Below, one piece after another: positions 33,101 to 42,775 of a stretch of 64,000 bases of DNA. The position numbers and the translations under genes were made by a program. The stretch spans positions 1-64,000 of the forward strand of contig ML978278.1 in assembly GCA_010015745.1 (NCBI GenBank), in the 5' to 3' direction. Every line of letters begins with the position of its first letter. The stretch's first letter is position 1. The notes below the pieces were generated by a model that made no database searches, was not told the origin of the DNA, and saw nothing but the letters and a program-made list of their open reading frames with translations. This DNA comes from Setomelanomma holmii. Taxonomy: Eukaryota; Ascomycota; Dothideomycetes; Pleosporales; Phaeosphaeriaceae.

Positions 33101-33194
33101 AGAGTATCGGCCATCCTGTTCGTCTATAGGCAAGACGATTGTAGGTATAGGTTGTGGGTCTCGAAGGGTATGGTTTTGTAGGATCAACCTTTGA
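30112..33194 (+). pseudogene. HET-NACHT-WD40 (HNWD) NLR-type gene, broken
   Basis: One gene in several frames. 30112-31260 encodes a HET domain (LPPYAILSHTW, FWIDTCCINKA, FTRGWTLQELLAP) and the start of a NACHT NTPase with P-loop GDPGKGKT. The same frame goes on with the Walker B region LIIDALDECV, DTFL, VALVCQDL and FVHQSAKDFLL, interrupted by TAG at 31261, TAG at 31321, TGA at 31642 and TAA at 32146. Near 32360-32410 an insertion shifts the frame; 32415-33194 then encodes LVQDARRFIMYHKGAIE, two near-identical WD40 repeats and the C-terminal tail ending ... VWFCRINL. This is the architecture of Podospora HET-D/HET-E/HET-R proteins, which trigger cell death on recognising non-self. The TGA at 31642 stands where relatives have Trp. 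As assembled it could give at most a HET-plus-P-loop fragment of 383 aa. Confidence 0.9.
32625..32876 (+). repeat. Tandem 126-nt WD40 repeat units
   Basis: Two full units start at 32625 and 32751, each beginning TGCCTGCAGACGCT, and a third start at 32877 breaks off into the C-terminal tail. The period is exactly 126 nt (42 residues), and the units differ at only a few positions (for example GHSNTVWS versus GHSIWVNS). Such identity is typical of NLR WD40 arrays kept alike by unequal exchange. Confidence 0.95.
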
Positions 33195-33462
33195 TATGTT
33201 TAGCGTATGTCGTCGCAAGGGTCTGTTCGTCTTTTCTTTGTTCTGTTTCTCTATTATCTCTAATCCGTAGAGAGGGACGAGGATACGCATGAATATATAG
33301 GCTATGTACTGCGCTGTCGAAGCTTCGAGCATCGCCGAGAAATTGATTGCTACCAGAGATTTATAAATGAGAGTCTACCGAGACATAGTTATCTGCTTGT
33401 CAATCTACTACCCATCATGAGGTACATCGGACTCATAATCGTAGACGCTTCTAGAAGGCTGT

Positions 33463-33985
33463 CGTTGTGCGCCACAGCTATTTTCAGCAGTGTCCGCAGT
33501 TAGCATAGCGTCGAGTTAGTCACAAATGCAGACACAGATATCTGAGCACGCTACTGTAAGCTACTGCGTGCCAAGTACAGCTAAAGCTTAGTGCCCTGCC
33601 AGACGAGTTTTGGCGATCTAGTCCTGCGCGCGGAGAAACTGCCCAAATGCACACTCATTATCTTAAATCGACCTTTAGAGCTTATAACCTTAATCTTCAA
33701 GATCTAAAATTCTTTCCTGCCCCTCCAAAAACTAAATAGAGATATGCTGTTGTAGGTAAACAGGGGGGTACAAGCAGAAGGTTGATTGACCCTATCAACA
33801 GAACTACCGACAGCACGTCCAACACCGCACTCTCCTCGGTCGGAGGCCATCATACTCAAAGAACAACAAGTGCGGAATAAAAGCGCATCGAGCTTAACTT
33901 TGTGCAGTCACGCTGGGCTGATGCCGAAGGTCCGGACAAAAAGGTGTCCCGCCACACAGGGATAGACGTTACATATGCTTGCTTT
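33463..33985 (-). repeat. Right arm of ~0.5-kb inverted repeat
   Basis: Reverse complement of the left arm at 29165-29702, with the same block order and many transitions and small indels; the central part (33660-33760) is more AT-rich and less alike. The outer tip GTGTCCCGCCACACAGGG lies at 33944-33961, and weaker likeness continues outward to about 33985. No clear target-site duplication was found. Confidence 0.85.
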
Positions 33986-34064
33986 ACACTTTTACTCTAC
34001 CACTTCGAGCTAGGTAGCCTGGGTATCTTCTTGATCCATGATGCTTACACAGGAGTCGACGAAC

Positions 34065-34184
34065 CTCTTCCTTCATCTCTTCCTTCATCTCTTCCTTCAT
34101 CTCTTCCTTCATCTCTTCCNNNNNNNNNNCTCTTCCTTCATCTCTTCCTTCATCTCTTCCTTCATCTCTTCCTTCATCTCTTCC
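34065..34184. repeat. 12-bp minisatellite (CTCTTCCTTCAT)n with 10-N gap
   Basis: Near-perfect copies of a 12-base unit run from 34065 to 34184, broken by ten Ns at 34120-34129. The true copy number is therefore unknown. On the minus strand the unit can read GAAGAGATGAAG, that is Glu-Glu-Met-Lys, but the neighbouring gene enters it in another frame and stops at once. Confidence 0.95.
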
Positions 34185-34932
34185 GAAGGCGAGGGTCCCT
34201 GGCGGCCTCGTAGGTGTTGCCGGTCCTGGGAGCGGAGGCAGCGACCGTCCTTTCTTGCTCAGTCCCTCCCATGACGATATTGTGATTCGTGTCTCCTCCC
34301 AGTGACTGGCAGTGTGCGCTTTGTTGACCAGATCCTCCTGCGCTCATATGGCCGGCAGCTGCGTGCTGCACATCCGTCATAGTAGCATCTTGTAAGTTGT
34401 CCAGAATACTCTGCAGACCCTGCTGCGGTCGAAACTCCGCTGATGGCTTCTCGTCCCCGGATGGGACTTCCAAGCCTCCATATTGCTCCTTCAATCTCTC
34501 GATGCTTACGCCACCTTGACCCTGGTGCTTCTCTTCCGCATCTATCTCTTGTCGAAGCCTCTCGTAGATCTCTTTCACTTCGTTGCTGACTCGCGCTTGA
34601 ACGACATTAGTTCCTAGCTTCAGCCTTTTCGGTCCACCAATTGGCATGAAGACAGGATCTGAGACCTTGGTATGCGTTTCGTGCATCGACGATGAAGCTG
34701 TTTGAACTTGACTGGCGATATGCGTGTATAGGCCAATCCCTTGAATGGAAGCTGCCGCATTCGGAGGACATGGAGTTTTTAGTGCGTTGATGAGTTCACG
34801 GTTGACGCGCGACTTCTGGGCATCCTCGACATCGGGTGGCAGAGGCTCACGATCTGTTGCCGGGGGCACGCTAGATTGCTCTATTGCGCCGAAGAAGGCG
34901 GCCCGTGAAGGATGGATCACGGATCTGACCAT
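34174..34932 (-). CDS. Hypothetical protein, partly coiled-coil
   Basis: 252 aa on the minus strand from ATG at 34932. A charged helical stretch (VSNEVKEIYERLRQEIDAEEKHQ and SIERLKEQYGG, residues about 125-160) suggests a coiled coil; the rest is low complexity. I do not recognise a family. The last codons (RDPRLRKR) lie in the first copy of the minisatellite and the stop is made by the repeat itself, so the C-terminus may have changed by repeat growth. An upstream exon cannot be excluded. Confidence 0.5.
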   Translation of the reverse strand: MVRSVIHPSRAAFFGAIEQSSVPPATDREPLPPDVEDAQKSRVNRELINALKTPCPPNAAASIQGIGLYTHIASQVQTASSSMHETHTKVSDPVFMPIGGPKRLKLGTNVVQARVSNEVKEIYERLRQEIDAEEKHQGQGGVSIERLKEQYGGLEVPSGDEKPSAEFRPQQGLQSILDNLQDATMTDVQHAAAGHMSAGGSGQQSAHCQSLGGDTNHNIVMGGTEQERTVAASAPRTGNTYEAARDPRLRKR

Positions 34933-35469
34933 GGTGGAGAAAATCCAAGCCCAGCCTGTTGATCATACAGCCGTGGAAGCTGCGTGCCGTCAGGATGGTA
35001 CCCTCCTTCCAAGGTTGCTTCTGAAACAAAACCACGCACACCTACACACATATGGTAACTTTGCTCTCCAGCACTCGCGCTCTCCAAATGCACCAAGTAG
35101 AGGGTAGACCAAAAGTACTCCCTTGCATGCCCTCGCAGGACCTTCACCTGCTTGGAAGACCTTTACTCACCCGAACGTTAGACTAAATTGCAAGGTCGCG
35201 TAGAGGTGTGGGGCGCGCTGACCTTTGCACTAGTGTCGATACAGCTTAGCTGCACATCAGCCGCATGGAGACCATCAACGCGTCATTTAGAAATCATGCG
35301 CTCACCGTTAACACATTTCCTAAACGCCAGGAACACGTAGGAGATGCTGACATCAAGACAAAATGGCATTGGACGATAGCCCAATACGTCACAGATCTCT
35401 TGGCAGATCTGGCGTTGGCAATAGAGGAGAGAACCCAGATCCCCGGAGCTGTAGACTTAGATCGATATC
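34933..35469. other. Divergent promoter region
   Basis: 537 bases between the starts of the hypothetical gene and the SDR gene. An open frame at 35265-35582 has no motif and overlaps the SDR start. Confidence 0.5.
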
Positions 35470-36684
35470 ATGCATTCCCTAAAGTTATTAAGATCTGCTC
35501 CAACCCTTCGTTGCTCTTGCTATACCACTTCGACACTGCGTATTTCTGCATCGCGTCTTGCTTCAAGATCATACGCAACTGAGAACAGCGATAGACTGAA
35601 AGGACCAGTAAAGACAGGACCATCCACCATGCAGGCCATCAAGAACACCATCGCTGAAAATGTGAGCAATACCATTTTTGGAATGGACACAGGAGCCCAC
35701 AAACTCGCCCCAGAAGACCAACAATTCTCTCTCGAGCAAGTCCCAGATCTATCTGGCAAAGTCGCCCTCGTGACTGGTGGCAGCGAAGGCATCGGCTACG
35801 GCTGCACGCACACTCTTCTCTCCCACAACATCAGCAAGCTTTTCATTCTCTCTCTGGAAGAAAGCATCGCCGACGATGCCAAAACCGCCATCGCAAAGGA
35901 AATGGGCCAAGACAAAGCCGACCGTGTCGTCTGGGTCAATTGTGACCTCTCCAACTGGGAACAAACCGGCAAAGTCGCTTTCGACATCGCCTCCCAAACC
36001 GACCGTCTAGACATCCTCATCAACAACGCCGCACGCGGCATAATGACTTACCAGATCTCCAAAGACAGCGGGATCGATCTACACATGGCAACCAACCACT
36101 TCGGCCACGTCGTCCTAACATCTCATCTCCTGCCCCTTCTCAAATCCACAGCCGAGAAAGGCGGCAAAGTCCGCATCGTGCAACTCGGCTCCAACGCGCA
36201 CGAAATGGCTCCAAAGGACACCAAATTCGAAAGCGTAGATGAGTTGAACACAGACGTCGGACCAAACCCACAATACGGCCGTTCAAAACTCGCCGCCATC
36301 CTGTACGCCAGATACTTGGATCGCCATCTCCATGCTTCGCATCCCAACATCCTCTCCAACGCAACGCACCCAGGTATCGTAGAAACGCGCCAATCAACAC
36401 AGCACATACACGAAGCGTACCCTTTGCTGGGGTACGGGATGAGTGTGGCCGCCGCGCCGTTCAAGAAGAGCCAATTTGAGGGCTGTGTGAGTACCATGTT
36501 TGCGGCGACGAGTACGACGGGCTCAGGGCAGTACATCTGCCCCCCTGCCATTATTGAACCAGGAAGCGGATTGGCCAATGACGAGCAGCTTGGGGAGAGG
36601 TTAATGGATCTGACGTGGAAGGTAGTGAAGGAGAAAACGAAGACGGCGAGTGCGGATAAGGGGTGTCCGTTCAAAGAGTATTGA
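35470..36684 (+). CDS. Mitochondrial short-chain dehydrogenase/reductase
   Basis: Single exon, 404 aa. The first about 38 residues look like a mitochondrial presequence (Arg/Ser/Leu-rich, no acidic residues, ending SRSYATE). The Rossmann fold starts at GKVALVTGGSEGIG (about residue 95, the TGxxxGxG cofactor motif), followed by VNCDLSNWEQ, the NNAARG structural motif, the catalytic Ser in VQLGSNAHEM and the YGRSK catalytic pair. THPGIVET and a C-terminal extension with CPPAIIEPGSG resemble retinol-dehydrogenase/WWOX-like SDRs. Substrate unknown; the acidic residue after the second strand is replaced by Ser-Leu-Glu, so NAD or NADP preference is not clear. Confidence 0.92.
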   Translation: MHSLKLLRSAPTLRCSCYTTSTLRISASRLASRSYATENSDRLKGPVKTGPSTMQAIKNTIAENVSNTIFGMDTGAHKLAPEDQQFSLEQVPDLSGKVALVTGGSEGIGYGCTHTLLSHNISKLFILSLEESIADDAKTAIAKEMGQDKADRVVWVNCDLSNWEQTGKVAFDIASQTDRLDILINNAARGIMTYQISKDSGIDLHMATNHFGHVVLTSHLLPLLKSTAEKGGKVRIVQLGSNAHEMAPKDTKFESVDELNTDVGPNPQYGRSKLAAILYARYLDRHLHASHPNILSNATHPGIVETRQSTQHIHEAYPLLGYGMSVAAAPFKKSQFEGCVSTMFAATSTTGSGQYICPPAIIEPGSGLANDEQLGERLMDLTWKVVKEKTKTASADKGCPFKEY

Positions 36685-36837
36685 GGTTAACCACCGAGCG
36701 ATGCTGCATAGACAAACCTAGTGGATGAATGCCAGAATTTTCGAAGTGGATTGGGAAGATGGTACATGATGTTGTGATCGAAACGTGTAGTGATGCCAAA
36801 ACCTTGACACGCGAAAGTCCTTATTGCTCAATATTCG

Positions 36838-37099
36838 CTACCTAAGTATTGGTAGTTTCGCGGCAGGGTCCCGTATCCGTTGTTTACTGTGACACCATTC
36901 GTATTCGGTACATCCAGCTACCTCGACAGATCCCACGTCTTCAACCTGATCATGCTCCTGCTGGTGCTCATGTTCGTGCTTCCACCATATAATCGCAATC
37001 AGAACCAGGAAGATAGCGCAGAAACCCACTATGATGGCGAAGAACGGATCGATCGCTGAAGGTGTCGTGTGATGATGTTCGTGCTTGCTTGATAGCATG
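36838..37099 (-). CDS. Small His/Glu-rich single-pass membrane protein
   Basis: About 86 aa from the ATG at 37099 (MLSSKHEHHHTT). One strong membrane span (FFAIIVGFCAIFLVLIAIIWW) is flanked by HEHHH on the outside and KHEHEHQQEHDQVED on the other side. The His clusters on both sides suggest metal binding (inference). An earlier in-frame Met at 37176 exists, but a TATA box at 37135-37143 sits inside that extension, so I prefer the shorter start. No known family. Confidence 0.6.
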
Positions 37100-37134
37100 A
37101 TTTGTGTTGACGGCTGGTTAGCAGAAGAGCATGC

Positions 37135-37143
37135 TTTTATACT
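37135..37143 (-). promoter_or_regulatory. TATA box of the small membrane protein gene
   Basis: GTATAAAAG on the minus strand, 36-44 bases before the ATG at 37099, at the right distance for a very short 5' UTR. Confidence 0.5.
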
Positions 37144-37426
37144 TCGGCGCGCCGTGAGAATTGAGACATGTCTCACCCTTCACACAACACGATGCTCTTT
37201 AGAAGATATAGCATGAAATTCAAGTGATTCGTGAAACAATACGTCGTATCTTCTCGTGGTATCGCGCATGCGCCTTCAATATCAATCACAACGCCTAAGG
37301 AGGAAGCTCGAGCGAGCCTGATGGTGGCCTGTTCATCCAATAACCATATTTGCCGTTCTGAATCCAAATGCGCCGAACACCACCATAAACAATCAAAAGC
37401 TCTTTTGAACTAGCGCGCATTGACTC

Positions 37427-40248
37427 CTACGCAATGCCCTCCATTCCCATAGGTGCTTGGAAGCCACTCAAGCCTTCTCCTGCGCTCGTCAATCGCGCGC
37501 ATAGACTCAAAAAGACGACTGTTTCCGTCGCGGCGAGGTAGTTCAGCGTGTCCAGCAGGATCTTAAGATGCCGGGTGAAGTTCTCTTCGTACTTTGCGAG
37601 CATGTCGAACATCTTGTCGACGCGTTGCGGGTCGTATACGAATTGTGTCGTGGAGCGGTGTGATGTTGCTGTGGCCAAGGCAACGTTGGGCTTTGTCTTA
37701 GAAGAGGCGGGAGGAGCAATAGCGGCATTGACCTGGGCAACGAGGTCGGGATCGCCGGTGATGAGGTATCGCGAGAGTGAGTATGTAAAGGATGCAAACA
37801 TGCTGCACGTGGACATAATCTTGTTGTTGATCTGGAGATGATTAGCGTGAGACAACAGCATGAGCTTGGCGAGAGACTTACGCGCAAAAGCTTACTGTTA
37901 GTAAGCATGCACTCCTTCAAGCATGTCGCAAGAAAGTCAACGTGATCCTGCATAAGCTCGTCCACTGTCCTCTTCACCTGTGGTCGTTCGCTCTCGGGTC
38001 CTGCAGACTTAAATTTGCCTTTCCCTTCGCCCTTCTTCTCCTCATTGAGGCGCGACATTAGGGACGTCCAATTCGGCTCGATCACTTCCGCGGTGCAGTA
38101 GTAGGTGAGTTGCTGGACAAAGACCAGCATGCGTGCACGTAGTGTCCAAGCTTTCCGCTTCCAAAGCTCAATCCGTGGGTTTCGTGATCGATGTTTCCAG
38201 GCCGCGTTCTTCCCTTGCTCGCCCCAGCATTTCGCGAGATCAGTCTCCAGGTGCTTCAAGCTGAGCAAATATCGAAACAGGAGCTGATATCGTGTGAGTG
38301 TTACTCTGCTGACGACAAGAGAAAGCGGGAATGGCATGGCATAGTCGAATTGCAGAGCCTGAAACCCTGTAATATTGGAGTCGTCCGTGATCGGCGCCGT
38401 GTTTGCTGGTGTGTAATTTGATATTGATGCAGTAGCAGCATCTTGGTCGAGACCTTGCACGTTGACGATTTTCATCAGCCAGTTTGTGAGGCCAGTATCG
38501 TTCATTTGCACTTTGATGTCCTCCTTGTATGGATCTTCTACCGCCACTGAACCAGCATGGCGGGTGGCGAGATCGAGGAGGGACTGAAGTTTACCGACAT
38601 TGACGGCCTTTGCGGGCTTCTTGAGTTCCAGCTCGCCCATTTCGAGAAAGTAGGTGAAGAAATCGGATCGATCGAGGAAGAAGTAATGCTTGAGTGACCG
38701 TAAACGTGCCGGGAGTTGATGTGTTGTGAGGAGTAGATTGAGAAGTGATGAGTTGGCGTAGGCGTATGATGAGCTGACGTTATCGAGGAAGCGTGGGTCG
38801 TCGAAGCTTGTTGGCGCATCCTGCACGATCTTGCTAACATCAACGCCTCCACATTCGCGGACCACGTTGAGGTACTTTCCGGCAAGCAGCACTTTATCCT
38901 TGACCGCCTCGAGTTGTGGAGGTACCAGTGCATCGCGCATAGTGTAGCGTTTCTCCCAATACTCGTCGGTATAATCCTGATCGAGTCGTTCTCGCTTTAT
39001 ACTCTTCTGCTCCTTAATCAGAAATTCTGAATGTGGATCCTTGATGCCACCGTGGTGCAACCATTCATTCAGCATAGCCATATACGGTCTGCTTGCTTCG
39101 CGCAACAGTGTTGTGAGAAGCGTTCGTGCTGCCGGATCTCCAGACATGGATGACAATCGTCTTGTGATCAAGCCAAGAACACTGCCGCCTTTGCAAAGTT
39201 TCTTTGTGGCATTGCCACCTTCGCGCAATGACTCCAAGATGTTCTCAAAGTCGTTGCTATCGTCATCCGCAGAATCCTCATCCTTCTCGTCTTCGAGTAT
39301 GTCATTCGCCTTGAGCAGTTCGATGCCAGTGGTGTAGAGCTGGAATAGCATGTGGCTCGTCTGCTTGGTGTGCAAATTCAGAACATGAAGGGTGAAGGCC
39401 TCGTTGGTGAGGAGCTGATGTTCTAGCTGTGCGATGAGTGTGAGGTAGTCTTTCATGAGCCGCCGTATCGCTGCGCAGAGAGCATGATTGACTGCGCCAT
39501 ACTCCTCCCTGCTGAGCACCTCTATGCATGCATCTACCGCAATATAATGCGTCGCCATTTTCAGCATCGACTTTGTCAGGTCTCGCAGACTTGGATCTAA
39601 GCCTGGCAGTACCCGGAATTGAGGTCCAACAAGTCGCTCTTTCTCCAGATGTGGATCGTACGTGTCGCTGAAACGGATGTACTGTCCCTCATATCCCATG
39701 AACACAAACAGCAAGTCTTCGAGGATGGCCCTCTCCTGTGCGTCTAAGGATAGTTGTGCGAGCGGCGTAGGTTGCAGTGCGATTGGGGCCGTGGAAGCAA
39801 GAGGAGGTATCGAGATGCGCGTTGCGAGAGGCGCGGTCGTATGCGGTATGAGTGATGCTTCAGGTTCCCATGGTGCCTGAATCTCCTCTGGCGATGACTT
39901 GGCGGAGTGTGTGCTTCGAGACGGCCTCTCCACCTCTCTTGACTGTTTCTCTGCGCGACTGCGTGCGTTGACTCGGCTCTCACTCGAGTGCTTCAGTGGG
40001 CTTCTTGTGCGCCGGATCTCTGTTTCCCTCTCGCGCACTTCCCGCTTCTCTATGCGCCGTTCTCCTGTTCCCATCACGTGCGATTGTTTCCTGGTATGCG
40101 TTGTGGTGGTCGACCCGCGCCGTTCGTTCTCCTCGCCCGTCGCAGCAGAAGCGACGCGGGGTCGCGCCGTGGATGTGTAGCTTGCATTGGTAGAGCGGCG
40201 CTCAGCGGTAGTCAAGGGTTTCATGCCTGGAGGATTGCGGCTGGACAT
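37427..40248 (-). CDS. SPC97: Gamma-tubulin complex component 2 (GCP2/Spc97)
   Basis: Two exons, 40248-37882 and 37831-37427, with a 50-nt GTAAGT...CCAG intron in phase 0; 923 aa. A basic, Ser/Arg-rich N-terminal region of about 200 residues is followed by the GCP N-domain (AILEDLLFVFMGYEGQYIRF, FRVLPGLDPSLRDLTKSMLK, YGAVNHALCAAIRRLMKDY) and the C-terminal gamma-tubulin-binding domain (HYFFLDRSDFFTYFLEMGE, YQLLFRYLLSLKHLE, DHVDFLATCLKECMLTNSKLL). The protein builds the gamma-tubulin small complex with GCP3 and nucleates microtubules at spindle pole bodies. The start at 40248 (MSSRNPPGMKPL) was preferred to an earlier in-frame Met at 40416, whose extra residues overlap the likely promoter. Confidence 0.95.
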
Positions 40249-40537
40249 GATCGCGGGGAAGGCGCTCCATAGAAGTCGGCCGTGGAGAGCTGCAGTGTTT
40301 GTTGTCGTCGCATCCGTCTTTGGGCTGCAGGTGAATGTTGACGGTCCCACTTTCCGCCAAACGCGTCGCCAGGGTCGCGCTAAGCGAACTCCACCACAAC
40401 TCTCATCTGACATCACTTCGTCTATTTTCCATTCGCATTGAAACCTCTCACTACACGTCTATGGTCACGCGATGGCTTTTTCTGAGACGCTTTGAACACA
40501 CTCTCCGTTCTGAAGAAGACGTTGCAGACTGGAGTGG

Positions 40538-41287
40538 TCAGTCCCCACCACCAAAGCGCCTGAAATCACCTCGAAGCCTCACGATGAGACTGTTCATACT
40601 CTTTCTCCGCCTCGTAGCAACGCTCATCTCGACGACTGTCACTATGCTCAAAATGTACTCATCCCAATCGTGCACCATCCCAGCCAAGACACCATCGACG
40701 TTATGCAAAGGGATAACTACTTCCTCATATGGATTGGCTTCCTTCAGTTGCGTATCTGCGTAGTGCATGGCCTCTTTCTTCGAACAGAATGTTGACACCC
40801 AGTCATCAGGGAGCAATCGAAGACCTTCAGGGTCCAAGCGCCGCCTGATCATGTCCTCGATGGATCCATCGACTTTGATACAGAACCCATGGTCGTCGTC
40901 CCTCCAGAAGTCAGTAAATTGCATCCGGTACAACTCCGGAGTGCCGTCACCATTGCATTCGCGAATAGCGTTAGCGACTTTAAGGTTCTTTTCCAACTTC
41001 ACATAGACTGTGAACAAGCGCTCTCCGTCGGCCCTGTTCGCTTGCAAGAGGTGAAGTTGCTCTAGAGACGGAGTCATGGCATTATCGACCAAGTTGTGTG
41101 AAATCAGATGCTGTGGATCCGCGTCGCACATCTCGTATAGTCTTTGACGAAGAAGATTTTGGTCATATGTCGAATTCGTGTATGGGCCAAATGTACTGAT
41201 AACGGTAACAGTCTCGAAGGCGACATGGATAGGTTTCTTGTAGACCATGTCGATCCAGACAAGAGTATTGTCGGGTAAGCCCGTCAT
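40538..41287 (-). CDS. Hypothetical protein, inverted paralogue A
   Basis: 249 aa, no intron. No known family. It shares a block order with the broken gene at 41844-42502: FGPYTN against YGPYLN, LLRQRLYEMC against FLRARLMALC, HNLVDNAM against HSLVDDTL, LFTVYV in both, and GSIEDMIRRRLDPEGLRLL against GSLRDMVQRLVTPDGLRLR. The two are head to head. This copy is intact and so presumably functional; the role is unknown. Confidence 0.65.
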   Translation of the reverse strand: MTGLPDNTLVWIDMVYKKPIHVAFETVTVISTFGPYTNSTYDQNLLRQRLYEMCDADPQHLISHNLVDNAMTPSLEQLHLLQANRADGERLFTVYVKLEKNLKVANAIRECNGDGTPELYRMQFTDFWRDDDHGFCIKVDGSIEDMIRRRLDPEGLRLLPDDWVSTFCSKKEAMHYADTQLKEANPYEEVVIPLHNVDGVLAGMVHDWDEYILSIVTVVEMSVATRRRKSMNSLIVRLRGDFRRFGGGD

Positions 41288-41576
41288 CCTAGAACGTCGC
41301 GGTTGATTCTATACCAGACCCATTGGCCACCGCAACTGTCTTTTCACATAACAGATCTGCTTGCCTGCTTGATATACTACAATCCGCAACATGATCATCT
41401 GATCGTACCAGGTACGAACAGATCGCTTGACGGAGTGTATGCCAGAGAATGTCGGACGTCTGTAATATTGCTTCAGTGACAATAAAATGGGCCGGAGCGA
41501 GACGCTGTATGATTGTTTTTAAGCCTTTCTTGCTTTAAAGCGAAATGTTCCGAGACCAAGGCTACCTGAATACCAC

Positions 41577-41732
41577 AGTCCGCAACAAGCAAGTCAATCC
41601 GTTCACCTTCAGAGACCCACTTACCTATCTAGGTAGGAGTTAAGCCTCTATAGGCAACTACTAGGCTCAAATAGGTAATCAATCAGGTCAAGCCAGACCT
41701 TCTGAGTCCCACTTGATTGCTTGTTGCGGAGT
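41577..41732. mobile_element. MITE-like element with ~20-bp inverted ends
   Basis: AGTCCGCAACAAGCAAGTCAA at the left end is matched by TTGATTGCTTGTTGCGGAGT at the right end as an imperfect inverted repeat. The inside (about 115 bases) holds a CTATCTAGGTAGG palindrome and no coding capacity. The size and structure fit a MITE. It sits in the promoter region between the two inverted paralogues. No certain target-site duplication seen. Confidence 0.65.
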
Positions 41733-41843
41733 CTACTGATTACACCGTGTGCGTACAAGCGACGCTTGACTCCAGCAAACGAAGCCATATATATGACACG
41801 TCAAGGATTTTCACACTCCAAGCTATCCCATCTTCGTCGAGAC

Positions 41844-42502
41844 ATGTGCAGCCTCCGCCCCGACGCCCTCATCTACCTCGAAATCCCGCACCGCCACACC
41901 GGCGGCATACGCATATACGGGCCATACTTGAACAGCCCCAGTGACCAAAGTTTTCTCCGCGCTCGGTTGATGGCACTATGCTACGCCAACCCTGTGCACT
42001 AGGTACCGCACAGTCTTGTCGACGATACGCTGGATGCGCAACTGTATGGCTTAGACGGGCTGGAAGTAATTTCCACGCGAAACATCCATTTATTCACGGT
42101 GTATGTATGGGAAGAGAATAAATACAAAATCGCAGACCACGTGCGTGCACTGCGTGGTCATGTGGAGCTGAGACTCTTTATAGGGTATGCTAGGATCGTG
42201 TATCCGGATCACGATATTGAAGTGTCCGGATCATTGCGCGATATGGTGCAGCGGCTTGTGACGCCTGATGGGCTGAGGTTGAGAGTTATTGAAGGGATTG
42301 AGACGTTTTTTGGCTAGAGATGATGCTGGATGAGGATAAAGCTGCTGAGCATGGGGTGCTTGAATTGGAGGAGATTGCTGGCATGGTGGTGTGCGCAGTG
42401 ATTTCGGTAGATTATTCCCTCTTGGGGTTGATTGTTGTCAGGGAGGTGTTGATGAGCGAGCAACAGAAAGGACTTGCTTTGGAGGTTCTATCGTCACTTT
42501 GA
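41844..42502 (+). pseudogene. Broken inverted paralogue B
   Basis: Head-to-head copy of the protein encoded at 40538-41287. The reading frame from ATG 41844 is stopped by TAG at 42000-42002 and again at 42315-42317, where a run of six Ts at 42306-42311 seems to have lost one base: the remaining part (MMLDEDKAAEHGVLELEEIAGM...) continues in another frame to 42502. Protein likeness to the partner is modest, so the duplication is old and the breakage probably later. Intron explanations were considered, but no GT-AG pair restores the frame over the first stop. Confidence 0.7.
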
Positions 42503-42775
42503 TGTTGAAGCATCAATTCAACCTGTTCACATCACTTGTGACTAGTACTTAGAAGAGAGCCACCAAAGCCCCATTTGGGTCAGTATTGCGCACGTGCAAG
42601 AGGAACTGCATGCGACGGCTGTGTGCTGTTGAAAGCTTGCTTGATCTGAAGTAACAACCAGAACATGCAATTGCAGTGCTGAACAAACCCATTCTAATAT
42701 TGTAGGGTATACCCAAACCCCTCGGGCTTGATACCAACGCCAAACCAGTAAACGCCACCAATGCATTTCCCCTTC

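Noticed and set aside
33902..34213. Plus-strand open frame leading into the minisatellite (PSSL repeats)
   Set aside because: Its first half lies in the right inverted-repeat arm and the rest is simple repeat with Ns; nothing suggests a protein.
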